The notes: generated from the sequence alone by a model not told the origin. A stretch of DNA of 32,659 nucleotides from Spirochaetaceae bacterium (GCA_007695175.1 REEH01000120.1:1-32659), one strand, 5' to 3'. Shown: positions 14,390 to 22,740, counted from the stretch's first letter. A program made the numbers and translations.

Positions 14390-15543
14390 AACGAAAAAAT
14401 ATCCTGGTTCCGGCAATTGTACTCCTGCTGTTCATCTCCGGATGCGACATCACCCTGAACGAATCCCACCGAAAGGGCAACTCCAGCGTGCCTCTGCAGC
14501 TTGAAGAGAGAGAATGGCGCCTGGTCTTTCTCTTTCTCGATGAGAATGACCTGGAGGACGTGGCTGATGCCGATATCAGGGCGCTTGCGGCGTGGCCCGA
14601 TGCGCTGGGCAGGACCCATCGTGTGATCCTGCGCGCGGGGACCTGGGACGGAAAGAGCCTGGAGACAGCAGCCCAGGGCTCGCTCCAGCGCCCGGAGATT
14701 CCGGACCTGCCGATGGGTTCGCTGTTGCAGGGATCCACGGTGAGTGATGCCCTGCGGATAATCGACCGTGAGTTTCCGGCCCGCAAACAGGCGCTCTTCA
14801 TCGCCGGTCACGGTCGGGGCTGGCGCGGTCTGGGGTATTCCAGGAGCGACCCCTCCCTGTACCTCTCCGCGGAGGAACTGCGCGAGGTTGCGCAGGCAGC
14901 ACCCGCGACATACAACCTGCTCGTCCTTGATGCGGGCTGGAGCGCTTTTGCGGAGGTTCTCGTCGAACTGGCCGGTACTCCCGTCGATCTGGTCGCGGCG
15001 GAAACCAACCTCGCCCGGTGGGGAATTGATTACGCAGGACTGCTGGATGCACTCGACGGGGGGACATGGTCGGCACGGACGATGCGGGAGGCTGCGGGAG
15101 AAGCGGTAATGCGAGCCGGCGGAGGAGCTCCCGCCGTCCAGCTCTCTCGGGAGCAACTGTCTGTTCTGCCGGCGTACCTGGAGAGCCTCGCCGTGGCGGG
15201 ATCGGGATTTCTCGAGACCGAACCGGCCCGCGAAGCGCTCCGGGAACACGTGATGAATCGGGCCGCGGCGGCAACCACACCGGGGGATGCTCATTTGCGC
15301 GCGGGAGATCTCGCGGAAATGCTGTCCGGCATTACGCCTCCTCCGGAGAACCGGGCGTTCGAATCGGTGCTGCTCCATCTCGTTACGGTGGATGAGCTTG
15401 GACTCCCCGCGGGTCATGCCACGACATATCGCGCCGGGCAGGAACACCGGGAAGGCCCCCGTTTTTTCCGGGACCTTTCCTGGGCACCGGACTTCTTCCA
15501 ACGGAGTGGATTTCTCTTTGATCTCTGGTACCGCGAGTACTGA
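14386..15543 (+). CDS. clostripain-like (C11, clan CD) lipoprotein lacking the catalytic cysteine
   Basis: This 385-residue protein starts at ATG 14386 (ATGA overlap). A signal II sequence ends in the lipobox FISGC. The mature protein resembles clostripain-type peptidases. An opening strand, EWRLVFLFLDENDLEDVADADIRAL, parallels the family's metal- or acid-rich start. FIAGHGRGW carries the catalytic histidine (H142). NLLVLDAGWSAFAEVLVELAG occupies the site of the family DACLM motif. There the nucleophile cysteine is glycine (G184, codon GGC, one base from TGC). The H-to-nucleophile spacing of 42 residues suits clan CD. It is therefore probably a non-peptidase scaffold or binding protein at the membrane. 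The gene sits between the secretion genes and the Rhs gene, only 15 bases before the latter. Confidence 0.7.
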   Translation: MKRKNILVPAIVLLLFISGCDITLNESHRKGNSSVPLQLEEREWRLVFLFLDENDLEDVADADIRALAAWPDALGRTHRVILRAGTWDGKSLETAAQGSLQRPEIPDLPMGSLLQGSTVSDALRIIDREFPARKQALFIAGHGRGWRGLGYSRSDPSLYLSAEELREVAQAAPATYNLLVLDAGWSAFAEVLVELAGTPVDLVAAETNLARWGIDYAGLLDALDGGTWSARTMREAAGEAVMRAGGGAPAVQLSREQLSVLPAYLESLAVAGSGFLETEPAREALREHVMNRAAAATTPGDAHLRAGDLAEMLSGITPPPENRAFESVLLHLVTVDELGLPAGHATTYRAGQEHREGPRFFRDLSWAPDFFQRSGFLFDLWYREY

Positions 15544-15558
15544 ACAGGAGGAGCAGGA

Positions 15559-18500
15559 ATGGGTAAAGGAACGTTCATCGCATTGACTCTGTTTTTGGCA
15601 ACTCACGCCGGTGTGGGCGCCGGTGTCGGCGCCGGTGTGGGCGCTCCCAACGACCCGGTGGATCCCGCGATCGAGCGCACCGGAGGGATGCACTGCGTCT
15701 TCGCCATCCCCTCGGCAAGTCCCGGCACGGAGGAGCACGAAACGGTACGGGACGGGAAGGATCTCTCCGGAGGCAGGGCGATTCTGGCGAGCAACGGCAG
15801 CTTTTACGGCGGCGGTAATGGTGGTGGCGGTAATGGTAACGGCGATGGCGGCAACGGTGACGGCAATGGCGACGACGATGATGACGGCGACGACGATGAT
15901 GATGATGATGGAGGTGATGACGACGACGATGAGGACGGAAGCGGCGGCGGCGGCAACGGTGGCGGCGGGTCCACCGGTCCATCCCCGGAGGAACTCGCCC
16001 TGCAGGAACGCACCGACGAGGTCATGGCGCAGGTGGAAGCAGATTCCCGGGCTCTCGCCGAGATTGACGCCCATGCACGGGCGTACCTGAACAACGCCGC
16101 CACGGCGGCGCATATGACCGCGCTCAACGCTCACCACGACGCGGCTTCACGGCACCGAGCCCTTCTTACCGACGGTTATGATCTGGCGCGGCTCCATCAG
16201 CACGAGCAGGTACTGCAGGCGCAGTACGATGCCCGCGGTACGGACCAGCGGCTCCGGGCGGAGGCAGTGGGTGATCCGGTACGTCTTTCCGACGGAGCCT
16301 ACCTGACACTGATACCGATGCCGCTCATCCGGCACCACCAGGTCACCCTCGATCTTGCTCCGCGGTACGACAGCTCCCGGACGACGGAGAACACCCTCGG
16401 TGTCGGCTGGTACTCGCTTCTGGACTCACGGGTGCTGCAGGGCGCCACCGCCCCGGTGGAAACAGGCAATTTCCTGCCCCCGGCGGAGGCAGCCCGGGAG
16501 ACGATCTGGTCGGACCTGGCATCCCTCTGGAACGATCTCTTTGCGGCCGGTCAGGGAGCATCCTCCCGGAGCGAGCTCAAAACAGTTCTCGCCAACGCGA
16601 TCGGCGGGACCGGCTCAATCGCTGAAAGCCTTCGCGGGCTCGCGGACAGCCTGGAGCAGGAAATGGCGTTCTACCAGGGCCACGGACTGGACGTAACGCA
16701 TCTTGGTCTGCTGGTGACGGCAATGCGGAATCTCGCCGCGGAGGCCACGACCAAAAGAGATTTATACGAAACGGCCCGAAACTCCCTTCTTGCGTGGGAA
16801 AACGCCGCGGGAACCGCGAGTGCTCTCACGGGGGAGCTATCCCGGATCACCGGAGAGATCGAGGCGTCGCGGTTGCTGTACGAGGCGACGGTCCGGCGCA
16901 ATGCCGCGGCCTCCCGCCGCGGAGAATACCCTTTTCTCGGCGCCACAGGCCACAACACGGTCATCGTCCTGGATGAAGCGGGACTACCCGTGCTCTTCCT
17001 TCGCCCCGGCGACGGCGGCCCCTACCGCACCGAGCCCGACACCCGGGGGGTGCTCTATGACGAGGGTGTGAACGGGGGATGGCGGTGGATTCTGCCCGAC
17101 GGGGCGGTCCGGGTGTACGATCCGTCGGGATACCTGAGTGAACTGGCGGATCGTAATGGAAACAGGGTAACCGTGCAGCGGGAGGAGGAAAAGGAGGGTA
17201 AACCGATCACCCTTCGTGATGACCTGGGCGGAGTGAGGGCCTCATTCCGCACCGTGAACGACGGTATGAAAGCAACCTTCCCGGGGATTTCCGCTTATCA
17301 TCTCCAGTTGAGCGATAACCAGCTGCACCACGTCTCCGGCCCCCGGGGGTCCATGACGTACTCCTACGGTCCGGAGGGCCTGCATCGCATGACCAGCGCA
17401 TCCGGTGCGACTACGCAGATCGCATGGGAAGCCGGTGCACAGGGAGGCTATCGCGTGCGGGCCGTGACGGATCCCGAGGGAGGGAGAGAGGAGTTTCTCT
17501 ATCCCGCACCGGACCGGAGGATCTATCGCGACGCCGATGCCGTGCAGTGGGAGTACGTTCTCCGGGCGGGCCGCACCGTGGGAGAGTACGGACCCTCCGG
17601 GTCGGGGACGTACTTCGTCCGGGACGGAGAGGGTCGATTACACCGCCGGGAGAAGACCGGGGGCTACTGGATCGAGTGGCTTTACGATGAGCGTGGTTTC
17701 CCGGCGGGCCATAATGACGCCGCCGGTTTCTGGAGGAGGATCGAGCGGGACGATTACGGGCTGCCCCTTTCCGTGCGAAGCGACCGCGGGACGGAGTACG
17801 TCCTGGAGCGTGACGCCCGGGGTAACGTTCACACGATCTTCGATCCTGCCGAGGGCAACTTCCGGTTGTGGAACAGTCCCGAGGGTCTGCCCGTCCAGGT
17901 GGAATCGCCCCGGGGCGCGCGGTTTACGCTGGAATACGACGCGGCAGGCCGCCCCATCGTCATCACCCGCAGTGACGGGCAGTACCGGGAATACCGGTAC
18001 AATCCGGCGGGGCAACTCCTGGAGCGGCGGCTCAACGGTACGATCCTGGAGCAAAACGTCTTTGACGAGGCCGGGCGACTGACGGGACATTTCCACGCCG
18101 AGGGGGCGCGGGAATATGTCCGGGAATATGTCTACGACGAAAGGGGGGATCTTCGGGAGGAGCACCACCAGGGGCAACTCTACAGGCGTACCGACTTTGA
18201 TCTCCGGGGTCTCCCGGTACACCGGAAATACTACGACGGGACGGAGGAAACGTTCACCTACACGCCGGCGGGGCGCCTTCTCACCCACCGGACGAGACGG
18301 GGCGCGGTCCTGCGCTACGTCTACGATCAGGCCGGTCGCATCAGGGAGATCCGGGAGATGGCAACGGGCACGACCTACGCATGGCGGAAAGACGCCCTCG
18401 GCCGCGTCACCATGCACACCGGGGATGAGGGAGGTGTGTGGCACTACTCCTACAGTCCGGCAGGCCACCTTGAACGGATCCAGTTTCCCGGAGGTTCATC

Positions 18501-21500
18501 CCTGCTTCGACAACACGAACCGGGGGGCACCGTCTCAACGATCCTGGACGATGCCGGTATTCGCAGAACGCGGTCCTTCGATTACCGCGGGCGACTCGTA
18601 CGGGAGGAGGATGATGACGGCACGGTGCGAACGATCGAATACCAGCCCGGAGTCCGAACCGAACGAATCAACGGATCCCTTGTACGGCGCGATGCGCTCG
18701 ATTCCTTCGAACGACTGGTGAGACAGGAGTTTCCCGACGGAACCCACGTCGAGATCGAGTGGGACCGGGACGACCGGATCGTTTCCGTCAGAGACCGTCT
18801 CGGAGGGCTGCACCGCGTCGTTCGCGATGCGACGGGTATGCCCCTGCAGTACATCGATCCTCTGGGCCGGGTAACGGGGTGGGAGCACGTTTCGGGAGGC
18901 AATACCCGCATTCGGACGAACCCCGACGGAAGCATCGACCGGTTTTCCTTTGACCTGGAGGGGCGCCCGCTGGAGTTGGGCGAAACTCTCTTCACCTACG
19001 GTCCGGACAACGACATTCTGCTTCGCCATCCTTCGGGTCTGGAGGACGTACTGACAACGGACGTGCTGGGGCGCCTCGTTTCTCATCACAGAAAAGCGCC
19101 GGACCTGATACCCACCCGCATCCTCTGGAGCCACCCCGCTATGGGTGTTCGGCATGCCGAGGGAACGATGCTCTCACTGATCGAGACGAGGGATGGAGAG
19201 GGGGTGCTCAGGATTCGGGCGCCGGGAGACGATCCGTGGAGGATCACCTTTGACTCCCTGGGGTTCCCCCGGCAGGTGCGTTCTCCGGCAGGCCGGGAGA
19301 CGACCTTCACCTGGACCTCCGAGGGGACACCCCGCTCATTCCATCCACCCGCACCGGGGGCGGAGACGCACTTCTACCGGTACGATCTCCAGGGACGGCT
19401 GACCGAGAGGCTCGTGGGCGGAGAGGGGGCAACCTTTACCTACGATGACCGTGACGGAAGCGTGAGCGCCGAGAGCGGCGGGCGCAAACGCGTGATCCGC
19501 AGCGATCCCTACGGCCGCGTCCTGGCGGAACGGGAAACGCTGGAGGGCGTAACCCTGGACCGCCGCTATGAACGGGACCTGCTCGGCCGGATACGGGAAA
19601 TCACCGATGGCGAGGGGGGCACACGGATGACCGTCGTCCACGACGATGCACAGGGAAGAACCACCGTGGATGCAGGTCCCTTCTCCCTCCGGATCGACCG
19701 TGAGGGAGGCACTCTTTCCGCGCTCTCGATTACCACGCCCACGCAGGTAATACCGGTCACGATCAGCAACGAACCCTTCCGGTCCACCCTCGTCATAGAC
19801 GATCGTCTGGAACTGTATCACCGCCGGGAATCGGGGGAACATGCCGGCGACGAAGCTTTCCTCCTCGCCCGGCGCAACCCCCGGGGCCGAACCTCCGTGC
19901 TCGACGCCCTGGCCTACACCCGCGACTCCAGGGGCCGCCTCGCGGCGGAGGCGACCATGATCGGTTCCCTCACCACCTGGTCCTACGACAGGAGTGGACG
20001 GCTGGCGGAGACGGTGGTGGGTCCCTATACGCCGCGGGCGGGTCGTCCGGCCGTCCACCTGGATCCGCAGCGGGAGAAGCGTGTCCTGGAGGCGCTTCAT
20101 CGCGTGGCTCCTTCCCTGAGAGAGATGACCGGCACGGTCATCGGGCACCCCCGGCGCAACGTCATGGACGAGGACGGGCGCTTTTCCGAGGAGATGGTCC
20201 GGTGGGACCGGGCGGGACGGGTGCGGAGTCTCCTCCGGGAGGAGAAGCCTCCCCTCACTCTCCGGTATTGCCCCATCTTTCACCAGGTGGAGGAAATTGC
20301 TTCCGGCGAGGACCGGGAGATATCCCTCTATCGTGATTACCGGGGGGCTCCGGCGATTGTGATCGACCACGGCGGGAGCCGCCGTTTCACCGCTCTGGAA
20401 CACAGGATAACCTCCGGAACGGACACCATCACCGTCCGCAGCTGGTATCTCCTGTCGGAGCGGTCCGAAGCGGATAGTCCCGATCAGGTCACTCCGGGCC
20501 GATATCGTGCCTTCAACACGGCCCGGGCGGGCGGGGGTTCCGGCAGCCCGGAGCAGGCCCTGGAGGTACGGATAAACGGGCGGCCCCTCCTCGTAATCGA
20601 TCGGGACCACGTCTACACCTTCTTCACCGATATCCGCGGGACCACCCGGGGTACAGCGGTCTTCCACCAGCGTGAAGCGGGCGTGACCTATCATCCCTAC
20701 CCGGAACCGGGGGAGAACAATGTACTGCCGGGCCTGGACGTGGATAGCCGGACCGAGAGCGTACCGCGATCACGTGCATTCCCGGTGCGACGCACCTTTG
20801 CCGGCATGGACCGCTATTCGGAGGCTCCCCTCCTCATAAGCAGAAACCGGGCTTTTCTTCCGGATGCGGGCATTTTCTCTACGCCGGATCCCCTGCTGGA
20901 TGGTCTTGATCCCTATCTCTACGCCGATGGAGACCCGGTCAATCACGTGGATCGGGAAGGGCTGCTGATCGTTCAGGCAAGAACAACATACTTTCAGCAG
21001 GATCCCCGTTACGGGCACCACTCGCTCGGTCTGGGAGGACAGCACTCCATTCGCAATTACGGCTGCGTCCTGGTGACGGCGTCGCGCATAATCAATCACA
21101 CCGTGGGACACGAACGTGCCCACCCCGGGCTGATCAACGTCCTTCTCACGCGGGCGAATGTCTACACCGAGGTCAGCAAGCTTTCCCCGCAAACGATCGC
21201 GGAGGGCATACGGGAACTGACTGGCCACGAGGCGCGCTTCACCACCCTCGATCCTCGGGAAGTGCACATGGACCAGTTGGCTGCATTTCTCCGGGACGAT
21301 CCGGACCGGGAGTATCATGTGACCGCCCGTATCTCCGTCCCCTATATCAACGACCGGGGCGAACTGTCCCGGTACCAGCATACCCTGAACGTGACGGACT
21401 TCAGCGGAACGGGGGAGCCGGTCTTCGCCGACTCGAGCAACGTCAATCGGCAGGGTCTTCGCCCGGGAGAACAAGTGCTGCGCTACGATGTCTTCAGCGT

Positions 21501-21525
21501 CAGTGCGTGCCCCCAGTTCCGGTAG
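15559..21525 (+). CDS. secreted giant Rhs/YD-repeat protein with C-terminal C39-like peptidase domain
   Basis: This 1988-residue protein has a signal peptide (about residues 1-17, IALTLFLATHA) and GVGA repeats. A Gly/Asn/Asp tract (84-137) is followed by a helical segment (about 141-235). An Rhs-type opening (238-290, GDPVRLSDGAYLTL...LGVGWYSLLDSRV) is interrupted by a helix-rich insertion (about 293-454). Many YD repeats follow (about 518-1750, such as YDEAGRLTGH and YNPAGQLLERR). The Rhs core ends at FSTPDPLLDGLDPYLYADGDPVNHVDREGLL-type sequence (1773-1803). The remaining 185 residues carry QQDPRY (Q1813/Q1814), YGC (C1836), QHTLNV (H1941) and FADSSN (D1958), which fit a C39/papain-like Cys-His-Asp triad. 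Rhs shells encapsulate C-terminal effectors. No immunity gene follows. The ribosome site AGGAGG at 15546-15551 fixes the start. Confidence 0.88.
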   Translation: MGKGTFIALTLFLATHAGVGAGVGAGVGAPNDPVDPAIERTGGMHCVFAIPSASPGTEEHETVRDGKDLSGGRAILASNGSFYGGGNGGGGNGNGDGGNGDGNGDDDDDGDDDDDDDGGDDDDDEDGSGGGGNGGGGSTGPSPEELALQERTDEVMAQVEADSRALAEIDAHARAYLNNAATAAHMTALNAHHDAASRHRALLTDGYDLARLHQHEQVLQAQYDARGTDQRLRAEAVGDPVRLSDGAYLTLIPMPLIRHHQVTLDLAPRYDSSRTTENTLGVGWYSLLDSRVLQGATAPVETGNFLPPAEAARETIWSDLASLWNDLFAAGQGASSRSELKTVLANAIGGTGSIAESLRGLADSLEQEMAFYQGHGLDVTHLGLLVTAMRNLAAEATTKRDLYETARNSLLAWENAAGTASALTGELSRITGEIEASRLLYEATVRRNAAASRRGEYPFLGATGHNTVIVLDEAGLPVLFLRPGDGGPYRTEPDTRGVLYDEGVNGGWRWILPDGAVRVYDPSGYLSELADRNGNRVTVQREEEKEGKPITLRDDLGGVRASFRTVNDGMKATFPGISAYHLQLSDNQLHHVSGPRGSMTYSYGPEGLHRMTSASGATTQIAWEAGAQGGYRVRAVTDPEGGREEFLYPAPDRRIYRDADAVQWEYVLRAGRTVGEYGPSGSGTYFVRDGEGRLHRREKTGGYWIEWLYDERGFPAGHNDAAGFWRRIERDDYGLPLSVRSDRGTEYVLERDARGNVHTIFDPAEGNFRLWNSPEGLPVQVESPRGARFTLEYDAAGRPIVITRSDGQYREYRYNPAGQLLERRLNGTILEQNVFDEAGRLTGHFHAEGAREYVREYVYDERGDLREEHHQGQLYRRTDFDLRGLPVHRKYYDGTEETFTYTPAGRLLTHRTRRGAVLRYVYDQAGRIREIREMATGTTYAWRKDALGRVTMHTGDEGGVWHYSYSPAGHLERIQFPGGSSLLRQHEPGGTVSTILDDAGIRRTRSFDYRGRLVREEDDDGTVRTIEYQPGVRTERINGSLVRRDALDSFERLVRQEFPDGTHVEIEWDRDDRIVSVRDRLGGLHRVVRDATGMPLQYIDPLGRVTGWEHVSGGNTRIRTNPDGSIDRFSFDLEGRPLELGETLFTYGPDNDILLRHPSGLEDVLTTDVLGRLVSHHRKAPDLIPTRILWSHPAMGVRHAEGTMLSLIETRDGEGVLRIRAPGDDPWRITFDSLGFPRQVRSPAGRETTFTWTSEGTPRSFHPPAPGAETHFYRYDLQGRLTERLVGGEGATFTYDDRDGSVSAESGGRKRVIRSDPYGRVLAERETLEGVTLDRRYERDLLGRIREITDGEGGTRMTVVHDDAQGRTTVDAGPFSLRIDREGGTLSALSITTPTQVIPVTISNEPFRSTLVIDDRLELYHRRESGEHAGDEAFLLARRNPRGRTSVLDALAYTRDSRGRLAAEATMIGSLTTWSYDRSGRLAETVVGPYTPRAGRPAVHLDPQREKRVLEALHRVAPSLREMTGTVIGHPRRNVMDEDGRFSEEMVRWDRAGRVRSLLREEKPPLTLRYCPIFHQVEEIASGEDREISLYRDYRGAPAIVIDHGGSRRFTALEHRITSGTDTITVRSWYLLSERSEADSPDQVTPGRYRAFNTARAGGGSGSPEQALEVRINGRPLLVIDRDHVYTFFTDIRGTTRGTAVFHQREAGVTYHPYPEPGENNVLPGLDVDSRTESVPRSRAFPVRRTFAGMDRYSEAPLLISRNRAFLPDAGIFSTPDPLLDGLDPYLYADGDPVNHVDREGLLIVQARTTYFQQDPRYGHHSLGLGGQHSIRNYGCVLVTASRIINHTVGHERAHPGLINVLLTRANVYTEVSKLSPQTIAEGIRELTGHEARFTTLDPREVHMDQLAAFLRDDPDREYHVTARISVPYINDRGELSRYQHTLNVTDFSGTGEPVFADSSNVNRQGLRPGEQVLRYDVFSVSACPQFR
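15607..15645 (+). repeat. 12-bp tandem repeat encoding GVGA
   Basis: Three units of roughly GGTGTGGGCGCC encode GVGA three times right after the predicted signal peptide cleavage site of the Rhs protein. The units differ at one or two third-codon positions. Confidence 0.8.
15808..15969 (+). repeat. low-complexity Gly/Asn/Asp-coding tract
   Basis: This 162-base stretch is made of GGC/GGT/AAT/AAC/GAT/GAC codons. It codes Gly/Asn-rich, then Asp-rich, then Gly-rich sequence (residues 84-137 of the Rhs protein), with runs of five to seven aspartates. It is probably a flexible, strongly acidic linker that could bind calcium. The repetitive codons make slippage and length variation likely. Confidence 0.85.
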
Positions 21526-21582
21526 GGTCGCGCAGGGCTGCCATGGTTGCAGCGGAGCGCTTCCCTGATCATAATGGCGGCT

Positions 21583-22035
21583 ATGGCATATCAACTGACG
21601 TATGTGATGCTCAAGCCGGGAGTGATACAACGACGGCTTGTGGGTGAGATCCTTCGGCGGCTGGAGGACAAGGGACTGGAACTGCGAGGCATGAAGCTCA
21701 TGCGGATCGCCCGGGAGCCGGCGGAAGAGCACTACGGCGAACACCGGGGAAAGGCCTTCTACGATGACCTGATCAGCTACATAACATCCGGCCCCGTGCT
21801 GGCCATGGTTATCGGCGGCGAGGAAGCGATCGGGCGCGTCCGCCTGCTCGCGGGAGCCACCCGGGTGGACGAGGCTCTCCCGGGCACCATCCGGGGAGAC
21901 TTCGCGGCGGTCACCACCAAGAACATAATTCACGCTTCCGATTCGCCGGAAAGCGCGCAGCGGGAAATCGGGCTCTTCTTTCTGGAGTCGGAAATCCTCG
22001 AATACGAGGACCCCAACGGACCTTGGACCGTTTGA
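21583..22035 (+). CDS. ndk: nucleoside diphosphate kinase
   Basis: This 150-residue enzyme transfers the gamma phosphate between nucleoside triphosphates and diphosphates through a phosphohistidine. It matches the family from YQLTYVMLKPGVIQRRLVGEIL, through HYGEHRGKAFYDDLISYITSGPVLAMVI and RVRLLAGATRVDEALPGTIRGDF, to the active-site histidine in NIIHASDSPESAQREI. KPG replaces the usual KPD near the start. The length matches the family when read from ATG 21583; ATG 21574 or TTG 21547 would add 3 or 12 residues, and none has a strong ribosome site. The gene starts 57 bases after the Rhs stop and is probably unrelated to the secretion operon functionally. Confidence 0.93.
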   Translation: MAYQLTYVMLKPGVIQRRLVGEILRRLEDKGLELRGMKLMRIAREPAEEHYGEHRGKAFYDDLISYITSGPVLAMVIGGEEAIGRVRLLAGATRVDEALPGTIRGDFAAVTTKNIIHASDSPESAQREIGLFFLESEILEYEDPNGPWTV

Positions 22036-22038
22036 GCC

Positions 22039-22054
22039 GGTCTTTACAAAGACC
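22039..22054 (+). other. inverted repeat after ndk, overlapping the tRNA promoter
   Basis: GGTCTTTACAAAGACC is a perfect inverted repeat (up to 7 bp arms) three bases after the ndk stop. It has no adjoining T-run, so it is a weak terminator candidate at most. It overlaps the -35 box of the tRNA-Cys promoter and could equally be an operator-like site. Confidence 0.45.
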
Positions 22055-22071
22055 CCGCTTTTGGCTATCTT
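22043..22071 (+). promoter_or_regulatory. sigma70-type promoter of tRNA-Cys
   Basis: TTTACA (22043-22048) and TATCTT (22066-22071) are exactly 17 bases apart. Transcription would begin near 22078, a few bases before the mature tRNA 5' end at 22085. Confidence 0.6.
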
Positions 22072-22084
22072 GTCTCCAACGTCA

Positions 22085-22156
22085 GGCGCCGTACCCAAGT
22101 GGTAAGGGAGAGGACTGCAAATCCTTCATTCGCCGGTTCGAATCCGGCCGGCGCCT
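22085..22156 (+). tRNA. tRNA-Cys (anticodon GCA)
   Basis: This is a 72-base cloverleaf. The acceptor stem GGCGCCG (22085-22091) pairs with CGGCGCC (22149-22155), and the discriminator is T at 22156. The anticodon arm has loop CTGCAAA with anticodon GCA at 22117-22119. The T arm is GCCGG-TTCGAAT-CCGGC (22132-22148). Discriminator U73 and anticodon GCA are the cysteine identity elements. The 3' CCA is not encoded, so it must be added by tRNA nucleotidyltransferase. The 3' 31 bases are antisense to the end of the NUDIX gene. Confidence 0.96.
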
Positions 22157-22740
22157 CTCTTCGTCCCGGTGTTCTCCCGGTACTTTTCGTAGAATCGCAA
22201 GGCTACGTGCATCATGGCGTGATCGAACTCCCGGCCCCGTTTCCCCGCGGACAGGTCCCGCACCGGCACCAGTTCCACTTCAAGAAACTCGTCCCCGTCG
22301 GGGGAAAGATCCGCCACGTGCTCCACAGTCTCAGCCAGATAGGTGTGACACCGGTTGTCCATGATGGCAGGGTTCGGATTTATGCTGCCCAGATGCAGGA
22401 TGCGCTCCGCCCTGTATCCCGTCTCCTCGAGTAATTCCCGGGTGACCGCCCGGGCCGGGTCCTCTCCGGGATCCACCACCCCCCCGGGAAACTCGATGCT
22501 GATCTGCTTGTTTCCGTGCCGAAACTGACGGACCATCACGAAGCACTCCCGATCATCCTTGTCCCGGGTAAGGGCAACGATATTGACCCAATCGGGTGAG
22601 GTAATGAGATAGTAATCCGATTCGTTCCCCTCGGGACTGCTCCGGGTACTGCTGACGAGCCTGAATATCGGGGTCTGCACCAGGATCCGCCGATCCACCT
22701 CGGTCCAGCGGAGGTGATCATCTTTTCTTCCTGCCGACAT
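22126..22740 (-). CDS. NUDIX hydrolase (ADP-ribose pyrophosphatase-like)
   Basis: This 204-residue protein has a perfect Nudix box, GVVDPGEDPARAVTRELLEETGY (G-x5-E-x7-RELxEExGY), that binds Mg2+ and positions the pyrophosphate of a nucleoside diphosphate derivative. The N-terminal strand region and REC-type FVMVRQFRHGNKQISIEFPGG segment resemble ADP-ribose pyrophosphatases of the NudF/GDP-mannose group. The substrate is not proven. The last ten or so residues (GAGRIRTGE) are encoded by the antisense strand of tRNA-Cys and are unlikely to matter structurally. The start at 22740 has only a weak ribosome site and is divergent from the ravA-like gene. Confidence 0.88.
   Translation of the reverse strand: MSAGRKDDHLRWTEVDRRILVQTPIFRLVSSTRSSPEGNESDYYLITSPDWVNIVALTRDKDDRECFVMVRQFRHGNKQISIEFPGGVVDPGEDPARAVTRELLEETGYRAERILHLGSINPNPAIMDNRCHTYLAETVEHVADLSPDGDEFLEVELVPVRDLSAGKRGREFDHAMMHVALRFYEKYRENTGTKRGAGRIRTGE

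Noticed and set aside
15808-15969. Tract considered as a CRISPR-like or VNTR array
   Set aside because: It has no conserved repeat-spacer pattern; it is a triplet-based, in-frame coding repeat.
14359-16137. 592-codon minus-strand open frame across the clostripain-like and Rhs 5' regions
   Set aside because: It gives a His/Ile/Val-rich translation of the Gly/Asp tract and no domain. It covers two convincing plus-strand genes.
21526-22035. ndk considered as an immunity protein for the Rhs effector
   Set aside because: It is a complete, ordinary nucleoside diphosphate kinase with its active-site histidine, and its own start lies after a 57-base gap.
19336-22098. 452- and 442-codon minus-strand open frames opposite the Rhs and ndk genes
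   Set aside because: They are shadows of the plus-strand coding bias, with no start signals or domains.
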